Counted from the stretch's first letter, positions 1-11,301 are shown. The stretch: 64,000 nt of DNA from Pasteurella canis (GCF_900454865.1 NZ_UGTV01000015.1:1552001-1616000), one strand, 5' to 3'. Numbers and translations are program-made. Notes: a model not told the origin generated them from the letters alone.

Positions 1-341
1 CTCGTCCTTATGAGCATTCTCGTGCTTATCCACCTGAAATCGATCATTTTGCCAGTGAAGGATTTTTGCAATTTTTCTTTGAGGATAATTTAGATGGCTC
101 ATTTAATGTCTATATTTTAGATGAGTCAAATCGGATTGAGATCTACCGCAATTGTGATGGACAAAAAGAGCAAAAGGTACTTGAGATTAATCATATTTAT
201 CAATCTTCAGGCTTGGATGAAAATAATAATCCGTATAAAATTGTACAGCGTGATTTTAATTATCCGCAATTTTATCAACTATTATCACAACAAAACGGAA
301 TTAAAATTGTCCCATTCCACAGTCGATTAGCGATGGCATAA
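1..341 (+). CDS. cyaA: Class I adenylate cyclase, C-terminal end (partial)
   Basis: The reading frame is open from the left edge (first full codon at base 3), so only the last ~112 residues are seen. Class I adenylate cyclases make cAMP from ATP in the cytoplasm and feed the CRP regulon. The visible tail carries motifs I recognise from the enterobacterial CyaA C-terminal regulatory region, such as DGSFNVYILDESNR and, near the end, IVPFHSR. The catalytic N-terminal half lies outside the window. It ends 16 bases before narP on the same strand. The identification rests on family memory, not an alignment. Confidence 0.85.
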   Translation, partial: RPYEHSRAYPPEIDHFASEGFLQFFFEDNLDGSFNVYILDESNRIEIYRNCDGQKEQKVLEINHIYQSSGLDENNNPYKIVQRDFNYPQFYQLLSQQNGIKIVPFHSRLAMA

Positions 342-357
342 CCATACCGGGGGTTAC

Positions 358-987
358 ATGTTAGAAAAAACAAAAGTTTTGATTATCGATGATCATCCAT
401 TGATGCGTCGAGGAATCAAACAACTTATGGAATTAGAAGATGATTTTGAAGTTGTTGCTGACGCAGGTAGTGGCAGTGAAGGTATTACATTAGCATTACA
501 AACCCAGCCAGATCTGATCATTCTTGATCTTAACATGAAAGGATTATCGGGCTTAGATACATTAAAAGCTTTACGAGCAGAAGGTATTGATGCACGTATT
601 TTAATTTTAACCGTATCAGATCTAAAAAGTGATATTTTCACTTTAATTGATGCTGGTGCTGATGGTTATTTATTAAAAGATACTGAACCAGATACACTAT
701 TAAACCAAATTAAACGTATCGCACAAGGTGAGATTATCTTAAGCGATTCAATTAAACACGCACTTCTTGAGCGACAAACTACAATGGACCCTATGTATTC
801 ATTAACAGATCGTGAAATGGATGTACTCCGTTTAATTGCAACAGGCTTATCTAATAAACAAATAGCAGGGCAACTGTTCATCTCTGAAGAAACCGTTAAA
901 GTCCATATTCGTAATCTTCTACGCAAACTAAACGTTCATTCTCGTGTAGCAGCAACAGTCCTTTACTTTGAGCATAAAGGTTTGTAA
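358..987 (+). CDS. narP: Nitrate/nitrite response regulator NarP
   Basis: A 209-residue NarL/FixJ-type response regulator. The receiver domain (about 1-125) has the acidic pair D11/D12, the phospho-acceptor D57 in ILDLNM, a conserved Thr near 85 and Lys in LLKD near 107. A LuxR-type helix-turn-helix follows (about 145-205, SLTDREMDVLRLIATG). In Pasteurellaceae the single orthologue is NarP, which works with the sensor NarQ to control anaerobic nitrate and nitrite respiration. NarL cannot be excluded on sequence alone. A strong hairpin terminator follows 18 bases downstream. The start follows a gggggtt purine-rich stretch. Confidence 0.88.
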   Translation: MLEKTKVLIIDDHPLMRRGIKQLMELEDDFEVVADAGSGSEGITLALQTQPDLIILDLNMKGLSGLDTLKALRAEGIDARILILTVSDLKSDIFTLIDAGADGYLLKDTEPDTLLNQIKRIAQGEIILSDSIKHALLERQTTMDPMYSLTDREMDVLRLIATGLSNKQIAGQLFISEETVKVHIRNLLRKLNVHSRVAATVLYFEHKGL

Positions 988-1004
988 TTCTATTCATTAT
1001 TCAC

Positions 1005-1034
1005 AAAGCCAATTGTTCTTATAATTGGCTTTTC
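1005..1034 (+). terminator. Intrinsic terminator after narP
   Basis: AAAGCCAATT and AATTGGCTTT pair around an 8-base loop and are followed by a short T-rich run. Confidence 0.8.
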
Positions 1035-1136
1035 TATAAAAAATTTACTAAAATTTTCAAAAAAACTACCATTCTTTGCGTTGCCAAAGCCTCTGTTTAA
1101 AAGGTACACTAAAGTAATTTTTAATTTGAGGAATCT

Positions 1137-2891
1137 ATGAAATTATTAAGGAATACAAAAGCATGGTTTGCTACAACAGTAGCCACATTCAGTGCTATTT
1201 TATTCAGCACGTCTCCTACCTATGCACAAGTTGACCTACAAATACAAGGCATTAAAAATACACAATTAAATAATAATGTACGTATCCATACTGCAACAAT
1301 AGACAAAGAAGAAGCTGATGGTTCAGAACGTCATAAACAATTAGTTCGAGAAGCAATTGATCAAGCTTTACGTGCATACGGTTATTACCAAAATAAAATT
1401 GATTTTGAATTGATAAACCGCCCGCCACAAAATGTAATTCTTATTGCACAAGTCACACTCGGTAAACCCGTTAATCTAGTAGAAACAGATGTTAAAATCG
1501 AAGGTGAGGCTAAAAATGATCCTGAATTTACGAAATTAGCACAGCAATTACCTCCAAATGGTAGCGTTTTGAATCATGAAACATATGATGATTATAAAAA
1601 GAGTATTCAGAAATTAGCACTCAGTCGGGGGTATTTTGATGGTGATTTCTTATTATCACGCCTTGAAGTTATGCCTTCTACTTTACAAGCATGGTGGCGT
1701 TTAATCTATGATAGTGGTGAGCGTTACCATTTTGGCGAAGTAACTTTCGAAAATGCTCAAATACGCGAAGATTATTTGCGTAATATGATTAATATTAAAC
1801 AAGGCGACCCTTATTTAATTAATGATCTTTCTACCTTAACAAACAACTATACTTCCTCAAACTGGTTTAGTTCTGTTTTATTACAGCCTAATTTAGACGA
1901 AGAAAATAAAATTGTGAATGTTGATGTATTGCTCCAACCTCGTAAAAAAAATAGCATGGAAGTTGGGATTGGCTGGGCATCAGATGTGGGGCCACGCTTA
2001 CAACTTGGTTGGACCAAGCCTTGGATCAATAACCGAGGACATAGCTTCCGCACTAATCTATATGTTTCGGCACCCAAACAAACTTTAGAAGCAACCTATA
2101 AAATGCCGTTACTGAAAAACCCTCTCAATTATTACTATGAGCTCTCAACTGGGTTTGAAAATGAAAATAAAAATGACACAGAGTCCTTTGCTTCTACTTT
2201 TTCTGCAATACGCTACTGGAACCATGCAGCAGGTTGGCAACACTCATTTGGTTTACGCGTTCGTTATGATTCTTTCATTCAAGCAAATGTAAAAGATAAA
2301 ACGCTTCTTATTTATCCTACTGCCTCACTCAGACGTACTCGTTTGCAGGGAGGATTATTTCCGACATGGGGAGATGCACAAAATATCACTGTTGATTTAG
2401 GACGTACTTGGTGGTTGTCCGATGTGGATTTTTTCAAAATACAAGGGTCTAGTTTGTGGGTACGTACTTACTTACATAATCATCGTGTAGTGACTCGTCT
2501 TGAATTAGGTTGGTTACACACTAAAAATATTGAACGCATCCCCCCTGCATTACGTTTCTTCGCTGGTGGTGACCGCAGTGTACGAGGTTATGGCTACAAA
2601 AAAATTGCCCCTAAAAATGCAAATAATAAATTAGTTGGTGGTTCACGTTTGTTAACAGGTAGCCTTGAATATCAATACCAAGTATATCCTGATTGGTGGT
2701 TAGCTACTTTTGCAGATACAGGACTTGCTGCGAATATGTTTACTGCAAAAGAATTACGCTATGGTGCGGGTATGGGCGTACGCTGGGCATCCCCTGTGGG
2801 AGCTATCAAATTTGACATAGCAACTCCGATACGAGACAAAGATAATAGTAAAAATATTCAATTTTATATTGGACTTGGCGCAGAACTTTAA
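1137..2891 (+). CDS. tamA: Translocation and assembly module outer-membrane protein TamA
   Basis: 584 residues with a Sec signal peptide (about 1-30, ending in a PTYAQ-type cleavage region), POTRA-like segments and a C-terminal Omp85 beta-barrel. Length matches E. coli TamA (about 577). The [14 protein letters not shown] segment near residue 480 is the conserved Omp85 barrel motif. TamA sits in the outer membrane and, with TamB, helps insert outer-membrane proteins and autotransporters and is linked to phospholipid transport. It is followed 39 bases later by tamB. The ATG is preceded by a gagg ribosome site. Confidence 0.93.
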   Translation: MKLLRNTKAWFATTVATFSAILFSTSPTYAQVDLQIQGIKNTQLNNNVRIHTATIDKEEADGSERHKQLVREAIDQALRAYGYYQNKIDFELINRPPQNVILIAQVTLGKPVNLVETDVKIEGEAKNDPEFTKLAQQLPPNGSVLNHETYDDYKKSIQKLALSRGYFDGDFLLSRLEVMPSTLQAWWRLIYDSGERYHFGEVTFENAQIREDYLRNMINIKQGDPYLINDLSTLTNNYTSSNWFSSVLLQPNLDEENKIVNVDVLLQPRKKNSMEVGIGWASDVGPRLQLGWTKPWINNRGHSFRTNLYVSAPKQTLEATYKMPLLKNPLNYYYELSTGFENENKNDTESFASTFSAIRYWNHAAGWQHSFGLRVRYDSFIQANVKDKTLLIYPTASLRRTRLQGGLFPTWGDAQNITVDLGRTWWLSDVDFFKIQGSSLWVRTYLHNHRVVTRLELGWLHTKNIERIPPALRFFAGGDRSVRGYGYKKIAPKNANNKLVGGSRLLTGSLEYQYQVYPDWWLATFADTGLAANMFTAKELRYGAGMGVRWASPVGAIKFDIATPIRDKDNSKNIQFYIGLGAEL

Positions 2892-2930
2892 CGCATTTAA
2901 GTGACTCCATTCTACTAACCGAGCAACAAA

Positions 2931-5900
2931 ATGACTGAGCAAACAAAGAAAGACGAAATAGATACTGCAACGACAACAGATAGATCTAAAGTAAAAACCT
3001 CAAAACCACTTTGGCGCCGCTTATTATGTACGATAAGTGCGGTCATTGTTTTACTTATTTTTATCTTAGGCACATTGTTAGTAACCAGTACAGGGCAGCG
3101 TTGGCTCATTCAGTTAGCAGATAGATCGCTTGATAGCTTATCAGTCGAAAAAATTGAAGGTGGTTTACAAGAAGGATTAACGCTCAATAATCTTTTTTAT
3201 GAGTCGACTGGAGTGAAAACACATTTGTCTCAAGCACGCTTAGAATTAGATTTAGCTTGTTTATGGCATTTACAAATTTGTCTAAAAGATATCAGTTTGT
3301 ATAAACCACATATCCAAATAAATACAGCGCTTTTACCTGCAACAGAAAACAAAAAAGACAATGTTTCTAAACCAATGCGACGCATTGATTTACCAGTTTC
3401 GATACAAGTCGATAATCTATTAATTAATAAACTACGTCTAGTCATAGATGATAATAGTATTGATCTCGCCCATTTTCAAACATCCGCCAGCTTAACAAAT
3501 GAATCAGGTTTTATTCTTGAACCAACGACTATTGACGAACTTTTAGTTAAAGTTTCAGCACAAGCGGAAAAAGAAAAGACACCAACAACCTATCAAGAAA
3601 AACAACCTATTGATTGGACAGAGCTTGAGCAAAAATTAGCTCAACCATTATTAGCAAAGCTCGAACAAGTCGATCTGCCTTTCGATATTAAAATTAAAGC
3701 TATCCAAGGGCAAAATTGGCAATATCAATACTTCAATAATAGCCATCAGCAACAAATTGATATCCCTCTAGTTCTTTTACAAGCTGAGGCAATAGACCAT
3801 CTAGTAAAATTACATCAACTTCATATCCAAAGCTCTTTGGCTGATGTACAAGGACATGCTGAGATACAACTCAATGAAAATTTTCCCATTGAATTAAGAG
3901 TAAAAAGCCATATCCATGAATTGATGCAAGACAACAATACATTGCTACCAGAAAGTCAGCTCAATTTAGCCCTTACTGGAAGTTTAAAAAAACAGACCGC
4001 ACTTTCGCTCGAAATGACAGGCGCGTTAAATGCAAATGTAAATGGAGTGATTGCACTTAACCAAGCTAAAACGCCTTTTGAGCTAAAATTAATAGCGCAG
4101 GATTTCCGCTATCCGTTTAACACGGCTGAATCAAATCCACTGCAAGTGCCACAACTGAATTTAGATGTTAGTGGTGACCTACTTAACTATCAATTACAAC
4201 TCAATACCTCAGTACAAGGCATGAATCTGCCAAAAACAGATCTCCACTTACAAGCAAAGGGAGAATTACAATCAGTCGAAATTGAACAATTACATCTTGA
4301 TACATTAAAAGGCTCTGCTGATATGCAGGGAAAAATTGGCTGGCGTGATGGTGTACAATGGTACAGTGATTTAAAACTAAGCCACTTAAATTTAAGCGAT
4401 TATGTTGCTGACTTACCGACAATTCTATCAGGTGGCATCTTCTCAACAGGTATTATTACTGATCAAGTCCTCTTATTTGATATTCCAGAATTAGACTTAC
4501 AGGGCAGCTTATCCAATCGCCCTCTCGTCATGAAAGGCATTCTTAGTTTTGGTGTGGATACAAATTTCCACAGCCCTTCATTAAAAGCACCAGCACTATT
4601 ACTCAGTTATGGTAATAACAATATTAATGTAGCAGGCTTTATTGGCAAGGAGTCTGAGCTCGAAGTCGATATTGATGCACCTGATTTACGAGGCTTAGTC
4701 CCTAATTTATCTGCAAGTTTACAAGGTAAAGTAAATCTCACTGGTCATATCGCTCAACCCATAATTGATGCCGATATCATAGGTAACCAAATTAAATTTA
4801 ATGAATTTAACCTTAATAAGATCTTATTAAAAGGACAAGTAGATTTGGCAAATCAAAGCCAAGGACAACTTGATCTTCAGCTTGATAACTTAAATTATGG
4901 TGATGTGAAACTAAATAATGCGAAATTAGCATTACAAGGGAATGAACACGCTCATCAATTAAATCTCAGCTCACAAGGTACACCTGTCGCTCCAAACTTG
5001 AATATTGAAGGTAGCTTTGACCGTAAAACACAAATTTGGCAAGGTACATTAAGCCAAGTAGCAATTCAATCTCTCGCAGGACCATGGAATATTAATCAAA
5101 ATGTGCCATTAAGTTACGCTCATGAAACGGCACAGATGCAAATCAATGCACATTGTTGGCAAAATCCGAATATTGAACTTTGTTTTCCACAAAACTTCCG
5201 TGTTGGCAAAACAGGAGAGATTCCTTTCCAACTTAAAAAATTCGACTTAGCATTGATCAATAAACTTATCCAACAAGAACTATTAACGGGTCAGTTACAA
5301 AGTCAGGGAAATGTTGCATGGTTTACAGATAAACCTGTTGAATTGACAGTACAACTCAGTGGAGATAATTTACATTTAGCACAAAAAATTGATTATAGAA
5401 CCTTTAAGTTGACAATGCCCAAATTGACTGTCAATGCAGATTTACAAAACAACAATTTAACCGTTAAATCTAACTTACTCTTACAAGAACAAGGCAATAT
5501 TAGTACTAATCTAGAAATCAAAGATTTAGCAAAAACACGTCAGTTAGGTGGTACATTCACTATCCATAAACTCAATTTAAGTTTAATTAACCAATTGCTT
5601 TCAAATAATGAAAAACTCCATGGTGATATTACTGCCGATTTAAAATTCGGTGGTTCATTGAATACACCAAGTCTCAACGGGGTATTCAACATTAATAATT
5701 TGACTGCCAAAATGAAGTCACTGCCATTTGATATTAATGGTGGTGAACTCGCATTGAATTTTCAGGGTAACCGCTCCACTTTACGTGGGCATTTACAAAC
5801 ACCAGATAGCCGCCTCAACTTGGATGGCGAAGCAAGCTGGCAAAATTTAGAGAATTGGAATTCACGCTTACATGCTCAAGCAGAACAATTTAAAGTAGAT

Positions 5901-6839
5901 ATTCCCTCTATAGCAAAACTTAAAATTAGCCCGAATATTGAAATAAAAGCAAGTCCAAAACGTTTAGAATTATCTGGCAATATTGATATTCCTTGGGCAA
6001 GAATAGAAATTGAAAGTTTACCTGAAACCGCCGTATCAGTCAGTGCAGATGAAGTCATCTTAGATGGGAAGCCTAAAACTAAAATGAAAGCCAACTTACC
6101 TGCAAAAACTAAATCAGGTATGGAAATTCTTTCTGACTTAAAAATTAATATCGGACGAGATGTCTATCTTAACGCCTATGGACTAAAAACCAATTTACAC
6201 GGTTTACTGAGTGTCAAACAAGAGAAAGGCAATTTAGGGCTATTTGGTCAGGTTTATTTAAGTAATGGGCGTTATGCCTCTTTCGGGCAAGATTTACTGA
6301 TCCGTAAAGGCATGATCAGTTTCTCAGGTCAACCTTCACAACCAATGTTAAATATCGAAGCGATCCGAAATCCTGAATCCATGGATACGTCTGGTATTAT
6401 CGCAGGTATCAAAGTATTGGGTCTTGCTGAGAATCCAGAAATTAAAGTGTTCTCTGAACCTGGGATGTCACAAGATCAAGCACTTTCTTATGTACTCACA
6501 GGCCGCTCGCTAGAAAATAGTGGTGAAGCAGGTTCTGGTGGCTCAATTGGTGCAGCATTATTAGGTCTTGGCTTAGCCAAAAGTGGGAAAGCGGTTGGTG
6601 GTCTAGGTCAGGCTTTTGGTATCCAAGATCTCAACTTAGGTACACAAGGAGTAGGTGACAGCTCTAAAGTAGTCGTAAGTGGAAATATTACACCACGCTT
6701 ACAAGTTAAATATGGCGTTGGGTTATTTGATGGTTTAGCTGAGTTTACTGTACGTTATCGCTTGCTACCAAAACTTTATTTGCAATCAGTTTCAGGTGTA
6801 ACACAAGCCGTTGATTTGCTTTATCAATTTGAATTTTAA
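2931..6839 (+). CDS. tamB: Inner-membrane translocation and assembly protein TamB
   Basis: 1302 residues, near the E. coli TamB length. One N-terminal transmembrane segment (about 30-52, ISAVIVLLIFILG) anchors it in the inner membrane. The long middle is beta-rich and repetitive, as expected for the AsmA/TamB lipid-groove fold, and the C-terminal DUF490/TamB domain ends in a terminal Phe (YQFEF). It spans the periplasm to TamA. It contains an uptake signal copy near 3993. Translation is probably coupled to tamA, and ppx follows after 8 bases, suggesting a three-gene transcript. Confidence 0.93.
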   Translation: MTEQTKKDEIDTATTTDRSKVKTSKPLWRRLLCTISAVIVLLIFILGTLLVTSTGQRWLIQLADRSLDSLSVEKIEGGLQEGLTLNNLFYESTGVKTHLSQARLELDLACLWHLQICLKDISLYKPHIQINTALLPATENKKDNVSKPMRRIDLPVSIQVDNLLINKLRLVIDDNSIDLAHFQTSASLTNESGFILEPTTIDELLVKVSAQAEKEKTPTTYQEKQPIDWTELEQKLAQPLLAKLEQVDLPFDIKIKAIQGQNWQYQYFNNSHQQQIDIPLVLLQAEAIDHLVKLHQLHIQSSLADVQGHAEIQLNENFPIELRVKSHIHELMQDNNTLLPESQLNLALTGSLKKQTALSLEMTGALNANVNGVIALNQAKTPFELKLIAQDFRYPFNTAESNPLQVPQLNLDVSGDLLNYQLQLNTSVQGMNLPKTDLHLQAKGELQSVEIEQLHLDTLKGSADMQGKIGWRDGVQWYSDLKLSHLNLSDYVADLPTILSGGIFSTGIITDQVLLFDIPELDLQGSLSNRPLVMKGILSFGVDTNFHSPSLKAPALLLSYGNNNINVAGFIGKESELEVDIDAPDLRGLVPNLSASLQGKVNLTGHIAQPIIDADIIGNQIKFNEFNLNKILLKGQVDLANQSQGQLDLQLDNLNYGDVKLNNAKLALQGNEHAHQLNLSSQGTPVAPNLNIEGSFDRKTQIWQGTLSQVAIQSLAGPWNINQNVPLSYAHETAQMQINAHCWQNPNIELCFPQNFRVGKTGEIPFQLKKFDLALINKLIQQELLTGQLQSQGNVAWFTDKPVELTVQLSGDNLHLAQKIDYRTFKLTMPKLTVNADLQNNNLTVKSNLLLQEQGNISTNLEIKDLAKTRQLGGTFTIHKLNLSLINQLLSNNEKLHGDITADLKFGGSLNTPSLNGVFNINNLTAKMKSLPFDINGGELALNFQGNRSTLRGHLQTPDSRLNLDGEASWQNLENWNSRLHAQAEQFKVDIPSIAKLKISPNIEIKASPKRLELSGNIDIPWARIEIESLPETAVSVSADEVILDGKPKTKMKANLPAKTKSGMEILSDLKINIGRDVYLNAYGLKTNLHGLLSVKQEKGNLGLFGQVYLSNGRYASFGQDLLIRKGMISFSGQPSQPMLNIEAIRNPESMDTSGIIAGIKVLGLAENPEIKVFSEPGMSQDQALSYVLTGRSLENSGEAGSGGSIGAALLGLGLAKSGKAVGGLGQAFGIQDLNLGTQGVGDSSKVVVSGNITPRLQVKYGVGLFDGLAEFTVRYRLLPKLYLQSVSGVTQAVDLLYQFEF

Positions 6840-6847
6840 GGAATCCT

Positions 6848-8398
6848 ATGAATAACCAAAATCTGATAGCAAAAGTAACCGAACTGACACCGCTCACTCG
6901 CACTGAAGTGAAAGAAATAGCAGCAATTGATCTTGGTTCCAACAGTTTTCACATGATTATCGCGCGTATTATGAATGGCTCTATTCAAATTCTGTCGCGC
7001 TTAAAACAAAAAGTCCAATTAGCTGAAGGATTAGATGAGAATGATGTGTTAAGCCAAGCTGCGATCACTCGTGGGGTAAATTGTTTAGCCTTATTTGCTG
7101 AGCGCCTACAAGGCTTTGCGCCTGAGAATGTGAATGTTGTTGGAACTTATACCTTACGCCGCGCAGTCAATAATCAAGAATTCTTGCGCCAAGCTAAAGC
7201 TGTTTTCCCTTATCCGATTAACATCATTACAGGTAAAACTGAAGCAAAAACAATTTATGCTGGTGTATCGCATACACAGCCTGAAACAGGCAGAAAATTC
7301 GTCATAGATATTGGTGGTGGTTCTACTGAAATGATTATCGGTGAAAATTTTACACCCCTACTCGCTGAAAGTCGCCATATGGGTTGTGTCAGTTTTGCTA
7401 AAAAGTTTTTCCCTAATGGCGTCATTAGCCAACAACATTTTCATCATGCCCGCCAAGCAGCACTTATGAAAATTGAAGACTTAGCCTTTGAATATCGTCA
7501 TTTAGGTTGGGATGTGGTGCTGGGTTCATCAGGTACTATCAAGACAGTTTATCAAGTCATTATGTCGAATATTGATCCAAATGGCATGATCACACCACAA
7601 CGGCTTAACCAACTGATTGAGCGCACATTACAAAGCTCTCATTTTGATGAATTAAAGCTCTCTGGTCTCATTGAAGAACGTGCTGATGTCTTTGTTCCTG
7701 GCTTAGCTATTTTAAGTGCCGTGTTTGAAACATTTGACATTCAACAAATGCGCTATTCCGATGGGGCATTACGTGAAGGCGTAATGTATAGCTTAGAAAA
7801 GAACTTCCAAGTGACCAACATCCGCCAACGTACTGCCCTAGGTTTGGCTGAGCAATTTGCAATTGATCTGGCTCAGGCTGAACGAGTGTATCAAAGTGCA
7901 AAATTGCTTGGTTCACAGTACACCCATTGGCAAAAACCTGAGCTCGCCGAAGAAATGAGCGAAATTTTGCTTTGGGCAGCTAAATTGCATGAAGTTGGCA
8001 TTGTGATCAACCATAAAGGAATGCAAAAGCATTCTGCATATATTTTACAAAATATCGAACTACCTGGCTTTGATAAAGAGCAGCAGCGCTTGTTAACAAC
8101 TCTAGTACGTTATCAAATTAACTTATTCAAGCTTAGTGATTTCACAAAATTTTCTCGCTATCACGAACAAGATGTATTGGCTTTAATACGTTTACTCCGT
8201 TTAGCAATCATGCTGAATAAGTCTCGCCAAGCCACTGAGAAAACCGAGAGAATTTCGCTGAAAACAGACCGCTCTTTAAGTCATTGGCAGGTTACTTTTG
8301 CGAATGATTATTTAACCCACACACCATTAGTGCATAACGAGTTAAAAGCCGAAAAACGTCTCTTAAATGAGATTGGACTAGAACTCCATTTTAATTAA
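6848..8398 (+). CDS. ppx: Exopolyphosphatase (Ppx/GppA family)
   Basis: 516 residues, matching Ppx (about 513) slightly better than GppA. The actin-like ATPase fold motifs are visible: DLGSNSFHMII near residue 28 and DIGGGSTEMII near 151. The C-terminal HD-like half (about 320-516) is present. The enzyme releases orthophosphate from polyphosphate ends; GppA would instead act on pppGpp. The start lies 8 bases after the tamB stop with an aagga ribosome site. The choice between ppx and gppA is uncertain. Confidence 0.85.
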   Translation: MNNQNLIAKVTELTPLTRTEVKEIAAIDLGSNSFHMIIARIMNGSIQILSRLKQKVQLAEGLDENDVLSQAAITRGVNCLALFAERLQGFAPENVNVVGTYTLRRAVNNQEFLRQAKAVFPYPINIITGKTEAKTIYAGVSHTQPETGRKFVIDIGGGSTEMIIGENFTPLLAESRHMGCVSFAKKFFPNGVISQQHFHHARQAALMKIEDLAFEYRHLGWDVVLGSSGTIKTVYQVIMSNIDPNGMITPQRLNQLIERTLQSSHFDELKLSGLIEERADVFVPGLAILSAVFETFDIQQMRYSDGALREGVMYSLEKNFQVTNIRQRTALGLAEQFAIDLAQAERVYQSAKLLGSQYTHWQKPELAEEMSEILLWAAKLHEVGIVINHKGMQKHSAYILQNIELPGFDKEQQRLLTTLVRYQINLFKLSDFTKFSRYHEQDVLALIRLLRLAIMLNKSRQATEKTERISLKTDRSLSHWQVTFANDYLTHTPLVHNELKAEKRLLNEIGLELHFN

Positions 8399-8410
8399 GT
8401 TTTGTATTCT

Positions 8411-8436
8411 TTCCCCTCTTTTTTAGAGAGGGGGAA
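8411..8436 (+). terminator. Hairpin after ppx, weak terminator
   Basis: TTCCCCTCT pairs with AGAGGGGGAA-type bases around a T-rich loop. The tail is AT-rich rather than a clean T run, so termination is plausible but not certain. Confidence 0.5.
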
Positions 8437-8771
8437 TTAATAATTAAATGTATTTTAAATCCGCGTTATTCCTCTAACGTATTATTTCATTAATTAATCA
8501 GACAAATAATTATTCTCTATTCCATTTATATTTTATAATGTTATTTTATATCAAAAAATATTCATATTTATCATAAAAAACCCTTTTAATTAATCTCTTA
8601 TTTTTATTTTTTGCATAAAAAAATGATTAATAAATCGCCATAACATAAATAACATTTAAGCAAACAGATTTATTCTCTCTATACATAATAAAAAAAATCA
8701 AGGTAAAATAGAAACACATTATTTAAGGATATAAATAATTTTTAATGTAAAAACGAAAAGGACTTTAATAA
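8437..8771. other. AT-rich intergenic region
   Basis: About 335 bases of very AT-rich DNA between the ppx hairpin and the lipoprotein gene. I see no ORF, tRNA or clear structured RNA. A promoter for the downstream gene must lie here; the ribosome site aaagga is just before its ATG. Confidence 0.5.
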
Positions 8772-9611
8772 ATGAAAAAATCTATTTTAAAAATAAGCTT
8801 ACTTATTAGCTTATCTACTCTCTTTTCTGCTTGTGGTAGCCACAAACCTAATCATCACTCCGATATGCAATCTAACAAGAAACCACCTATAAATAAAACC
8901 GCTCCCAAAGATAAAGAAAAAGATTCTATAAAGTGGGTAGGGAAAGAATGTGTTTATGGCGTATGTAAAACTAATAATATAAAAAAACCAAATGAAATAA
9001 CCATCGAAAACATCAGCAAAACCAATTCTTCTAAAGAAAAAGAAAAAATAACCACCATTTCACTTTCAGTAGGCGAAAATAAAAATAAAGACAATCAGCA
9101 CGAATATAAGATTACATTACTACAAGAAAATCAGATCGATCTCGCTTATTATGGATATAGTATTTATAACAATACGCCGAATAAAAAGAAAAGAGTTAAA
9201 ATTCTCTCTGGTATAAATGAAAATTATATTAATAACAAATCCTTACCAACTGATTTCAATGCTAAATATGAAGGAAAAAATAGTTTTATTTATACTAATT
9301 TTTCAAATTTTGACGAGGATCATAAGGCCCAATATGCGGATATTACATTAAACTATAATAATGGAAGTATTAGTGGCTCTGTTACTAAGATAAAAGAATC
9401 TAATGAAGTTATATTTGATATTACAAAAGGAGAACATAATTCCTTATTATTTACCCCAACAAACAAATCTGGTATTGCTCAAGAGGATGTGAGTCTATTT
9501 GACATCAAGTTCATTGATTCAATCAAAAATAAAGATGATCGTAAATATATCATTGGCACAGGAATAGGATATGATTGGATGGGTACTTTCTCTGCAGAGA
9601 AAAAACAATAA
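8772..9611 (+). CDS. Putative surface lipoprotein of unknown function
   Basis: 279 residues. A lipoprotein signal peptide with lipobox (LFSAC, Cys near residue 21) is followed by a Lys/Asn/Pro-rich linker (about 25-60) and a beta-rich C-terminal domain. A segment near residue 195 (ITLNYNNGSISGSV) resembles the strand pattern of TbpB-like or Slam-dependent surface lipoproteins. That link is weak. Base composition is far more AT-rich than flanking genes, with heavy AAA/AAT codon use, which suggests recent acquisition or relaxed selection. Function not recognised. Confidence 0.65.
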   Translation: MKKSILKISLLISLSTLFSACGSHKPNHHSDMQSNKKPPINKTAPKDKEKDSIKWVGKECVYGVCKTNNIKKPNEITIENISKTNSSKEKEKITTISLSVGENKNKDNQHEYKITLLQENQIDLAYYGYSIYNNTPNKKKRVKILSGINENYINNKSLPTDFNAKYEGKNSFIYTNFSNFDEDHKAQYADITLNYNNGSISGSVTKIKESNEVIFDITKGEHNSLLFTPTNKSGIAQEDVSLFDIKFIDSIKNKDDRKYIIGTGIGYDWMGTFSAEKKQ

Positions 9612-9673
9612 CAACTAATCTTTTTTATTCAAATTAACATTAACTCATCACTGTTAGCGAATTAATCTAGCTA

Positions 9674-9705
9674 TAAAAAATTAGGCATACATACACTGTA
9701 TGCCT
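9674..9705 (-). terminator. Intrinsic terminator of glmU
   Basis: AGGCATACA and TGTATGCCT form a 9-bp stem; on the minus strand it is followed by an uninterrupted T6 run, placing it at the end of the glmU transcript. Confidence 0.78.
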
Positions 9706-9750
9706 ATATTACATTTCTTATGATCTATCATTTATTACAATACAGTGCGG

Positions 9751-11127
9751 TCATTTTTTTCCTTGTTTTGTTGGGCGTTGCCAGTCTGTAATATGGCGCT
9801 GTCGTACTCGGCTAATTACTAACTCGCCACTATATACATTGTCAGTTACTGTCGTACCTGCACCAATTGTCGCACCATTTTCCACTGTAACTGGCGCAAT
9901 CAATTGTACATCAGATCCCACAAATACATTATCGCCAATCACCGTTTTAAATTTATTAGCCCCATCATAATTACAAGTAATCACACCTGCACCAATATTA
10001 CAATCTTGCCCAATTTCAGCATCACCTATATAACTCAGATGATTCACTTTTGAACCCTGACCAATATTCGCTTTTTTAATTTCAACAAAATTACCAATAT
10101 GCGTTTCTGCAGCTAATGTTGCACCTGGTCGTAAACGTGAAAACGGTCCCACTTGAGATAAACGACCAACTTGTGCATCTTCTAATACAGAATAAGGCTT
10201 AATTTCTACATCATCACCAATTTCACAATTTTTCAATACACAGCCTGCACCAATACGCACACGATTACCTAATTTGACGTATCCCTCAATCACAACGTTA
10301 ATATCAATTTCCACATCTCTACCATGTACTAGTTCACCACGTAAATCAAAACGTGTAGGATCCGCTAAAGCTACCCCTGCTAATAACAATTTATCCGCTT
10401 GTTTACGCTGATAATAACGTTCTAATCGAGCAAGTTGCTGACGATTATTCACACCCTCTACTTCCATAAAATCCTCAGCTTGTACCGCCGTAACTTGACA
10501 ACCATCTTGATTAGCAAGGCTAATAATATCCGTAATATAGTACTCCCCTTGCGCATTATGATTAGTTAACTGACTTAACCATTTTTTCAAACTCTTACCG
10601 TCAGCCACTAATACACCCGTATTAATTTCTTGAATTTTTAGCTGCTCAGGGTTGGCATCTTTCTGTTCAACAATAGCAACTACATTGCCTTTTTCACGCA
10701 CAATACGCCCATATCCTGTCGGATCATCTAACATAACAGTTAATAATGCGATACCATTTATTGGCTTCGCTGCAATTAATTTTTGTAACGTTTCTGCACG
10801 GATAAGTGGACCATCACCATATAGCATTAAAATATTTTCATCATCATTAAAAAACGGTGCGGCTTGTTGCATTGCATGCCCAGTGCCTAGTTGCTGTGCT
10901 TGTAATACCCAATTCACTGGCTCATCTTTTAAATGTTGTTGCATGACATCCCCACCATGCCCATAAACTAAATGAATATTTTTAGCATGAATTGATTTCA
11001 CTGTATCAATCACATGTTTTACCATAGGTTTTCCTGCTATTTTATGCAGTACTTTAGGCAAATCCGAGTACATACGCGTACCTTTACCCGCCGCTAAAAT
11101 AACGATACTTAATGCTTTAGCTTCCAT
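9751..11127 (-). CDS. glmU: Bifunctional UDP-N-acetylglucosamine pyrophosphorylase / glucosamine-1-phosphate N-acetyltransferase
   Basis: 458 residues, the usual GlmU length. The N-terminal uridylyltransferase half has [18 protein letters not shown] (from about residue 11) and MLYGDGPLI near 103. The C-terminal half from about 250 is a left-handed beta helix of hexapeptide repeats carrying the acetyltransferase and trimerising the enzyme. It makes UDP-GlcNAc for peptidoglycan and LPS in the cytoplasm. A minus-strand terminator lies downstream. Confidence 0.96.
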   Translation of the reverse strand: MEAKALSIVILAAGKGTRMYSDLPKVLHKIAGKPMVKHVIDTVKSIHAKNIHLVYGHGGDVMQQHLKDEPVNWVLQAQQLGTGHAMQQAAPFFNDDENILMLYGDGPLIRAETLQKLIAAKPINGIALLTVMLDDPTGYGRIVREKGNVVAIVEQKDANPEQLKIQEINTGVLVADGKSLKKWLSQLTNHNAQGEYYITDIISLANQDGCQVTAVQAEDFMEVEGVNNRQQLARLERYYQRKQADKLLLAGVALADPTRFDLRGELVHGRDVEIDINVVIEGYVKLGNRVRIGAGCVLKNCEIGDDVEIKPYSVLEDAQVGRLSQVGPFSRLRPGATLAAETHIGNFVEIKKANIGQGSKVNHLSYIGDAEIGQDCNIGAGVITCNYDGANKFKTVIGDNVFVGSDVQLIAPVTVENGATIGAGTTVTDNVYSGELVISRVRQRHITDWQRPTKQGKK

Positions 11128-11301
11128 AATATTCTCTTATTAACTAATAAAATGATGTTCTCAAATTATAATCCAACTTAATTATAAAAATAAGCTTCCC
11201 CTAGATAAAACAAGGAAATTGTCAGCTTATACAAAGCGGTGTATAGTACTAACTCGGCTATTAATACTAGCCATTTGGATAAAATTTTAAGGATTAACCA
11301 T

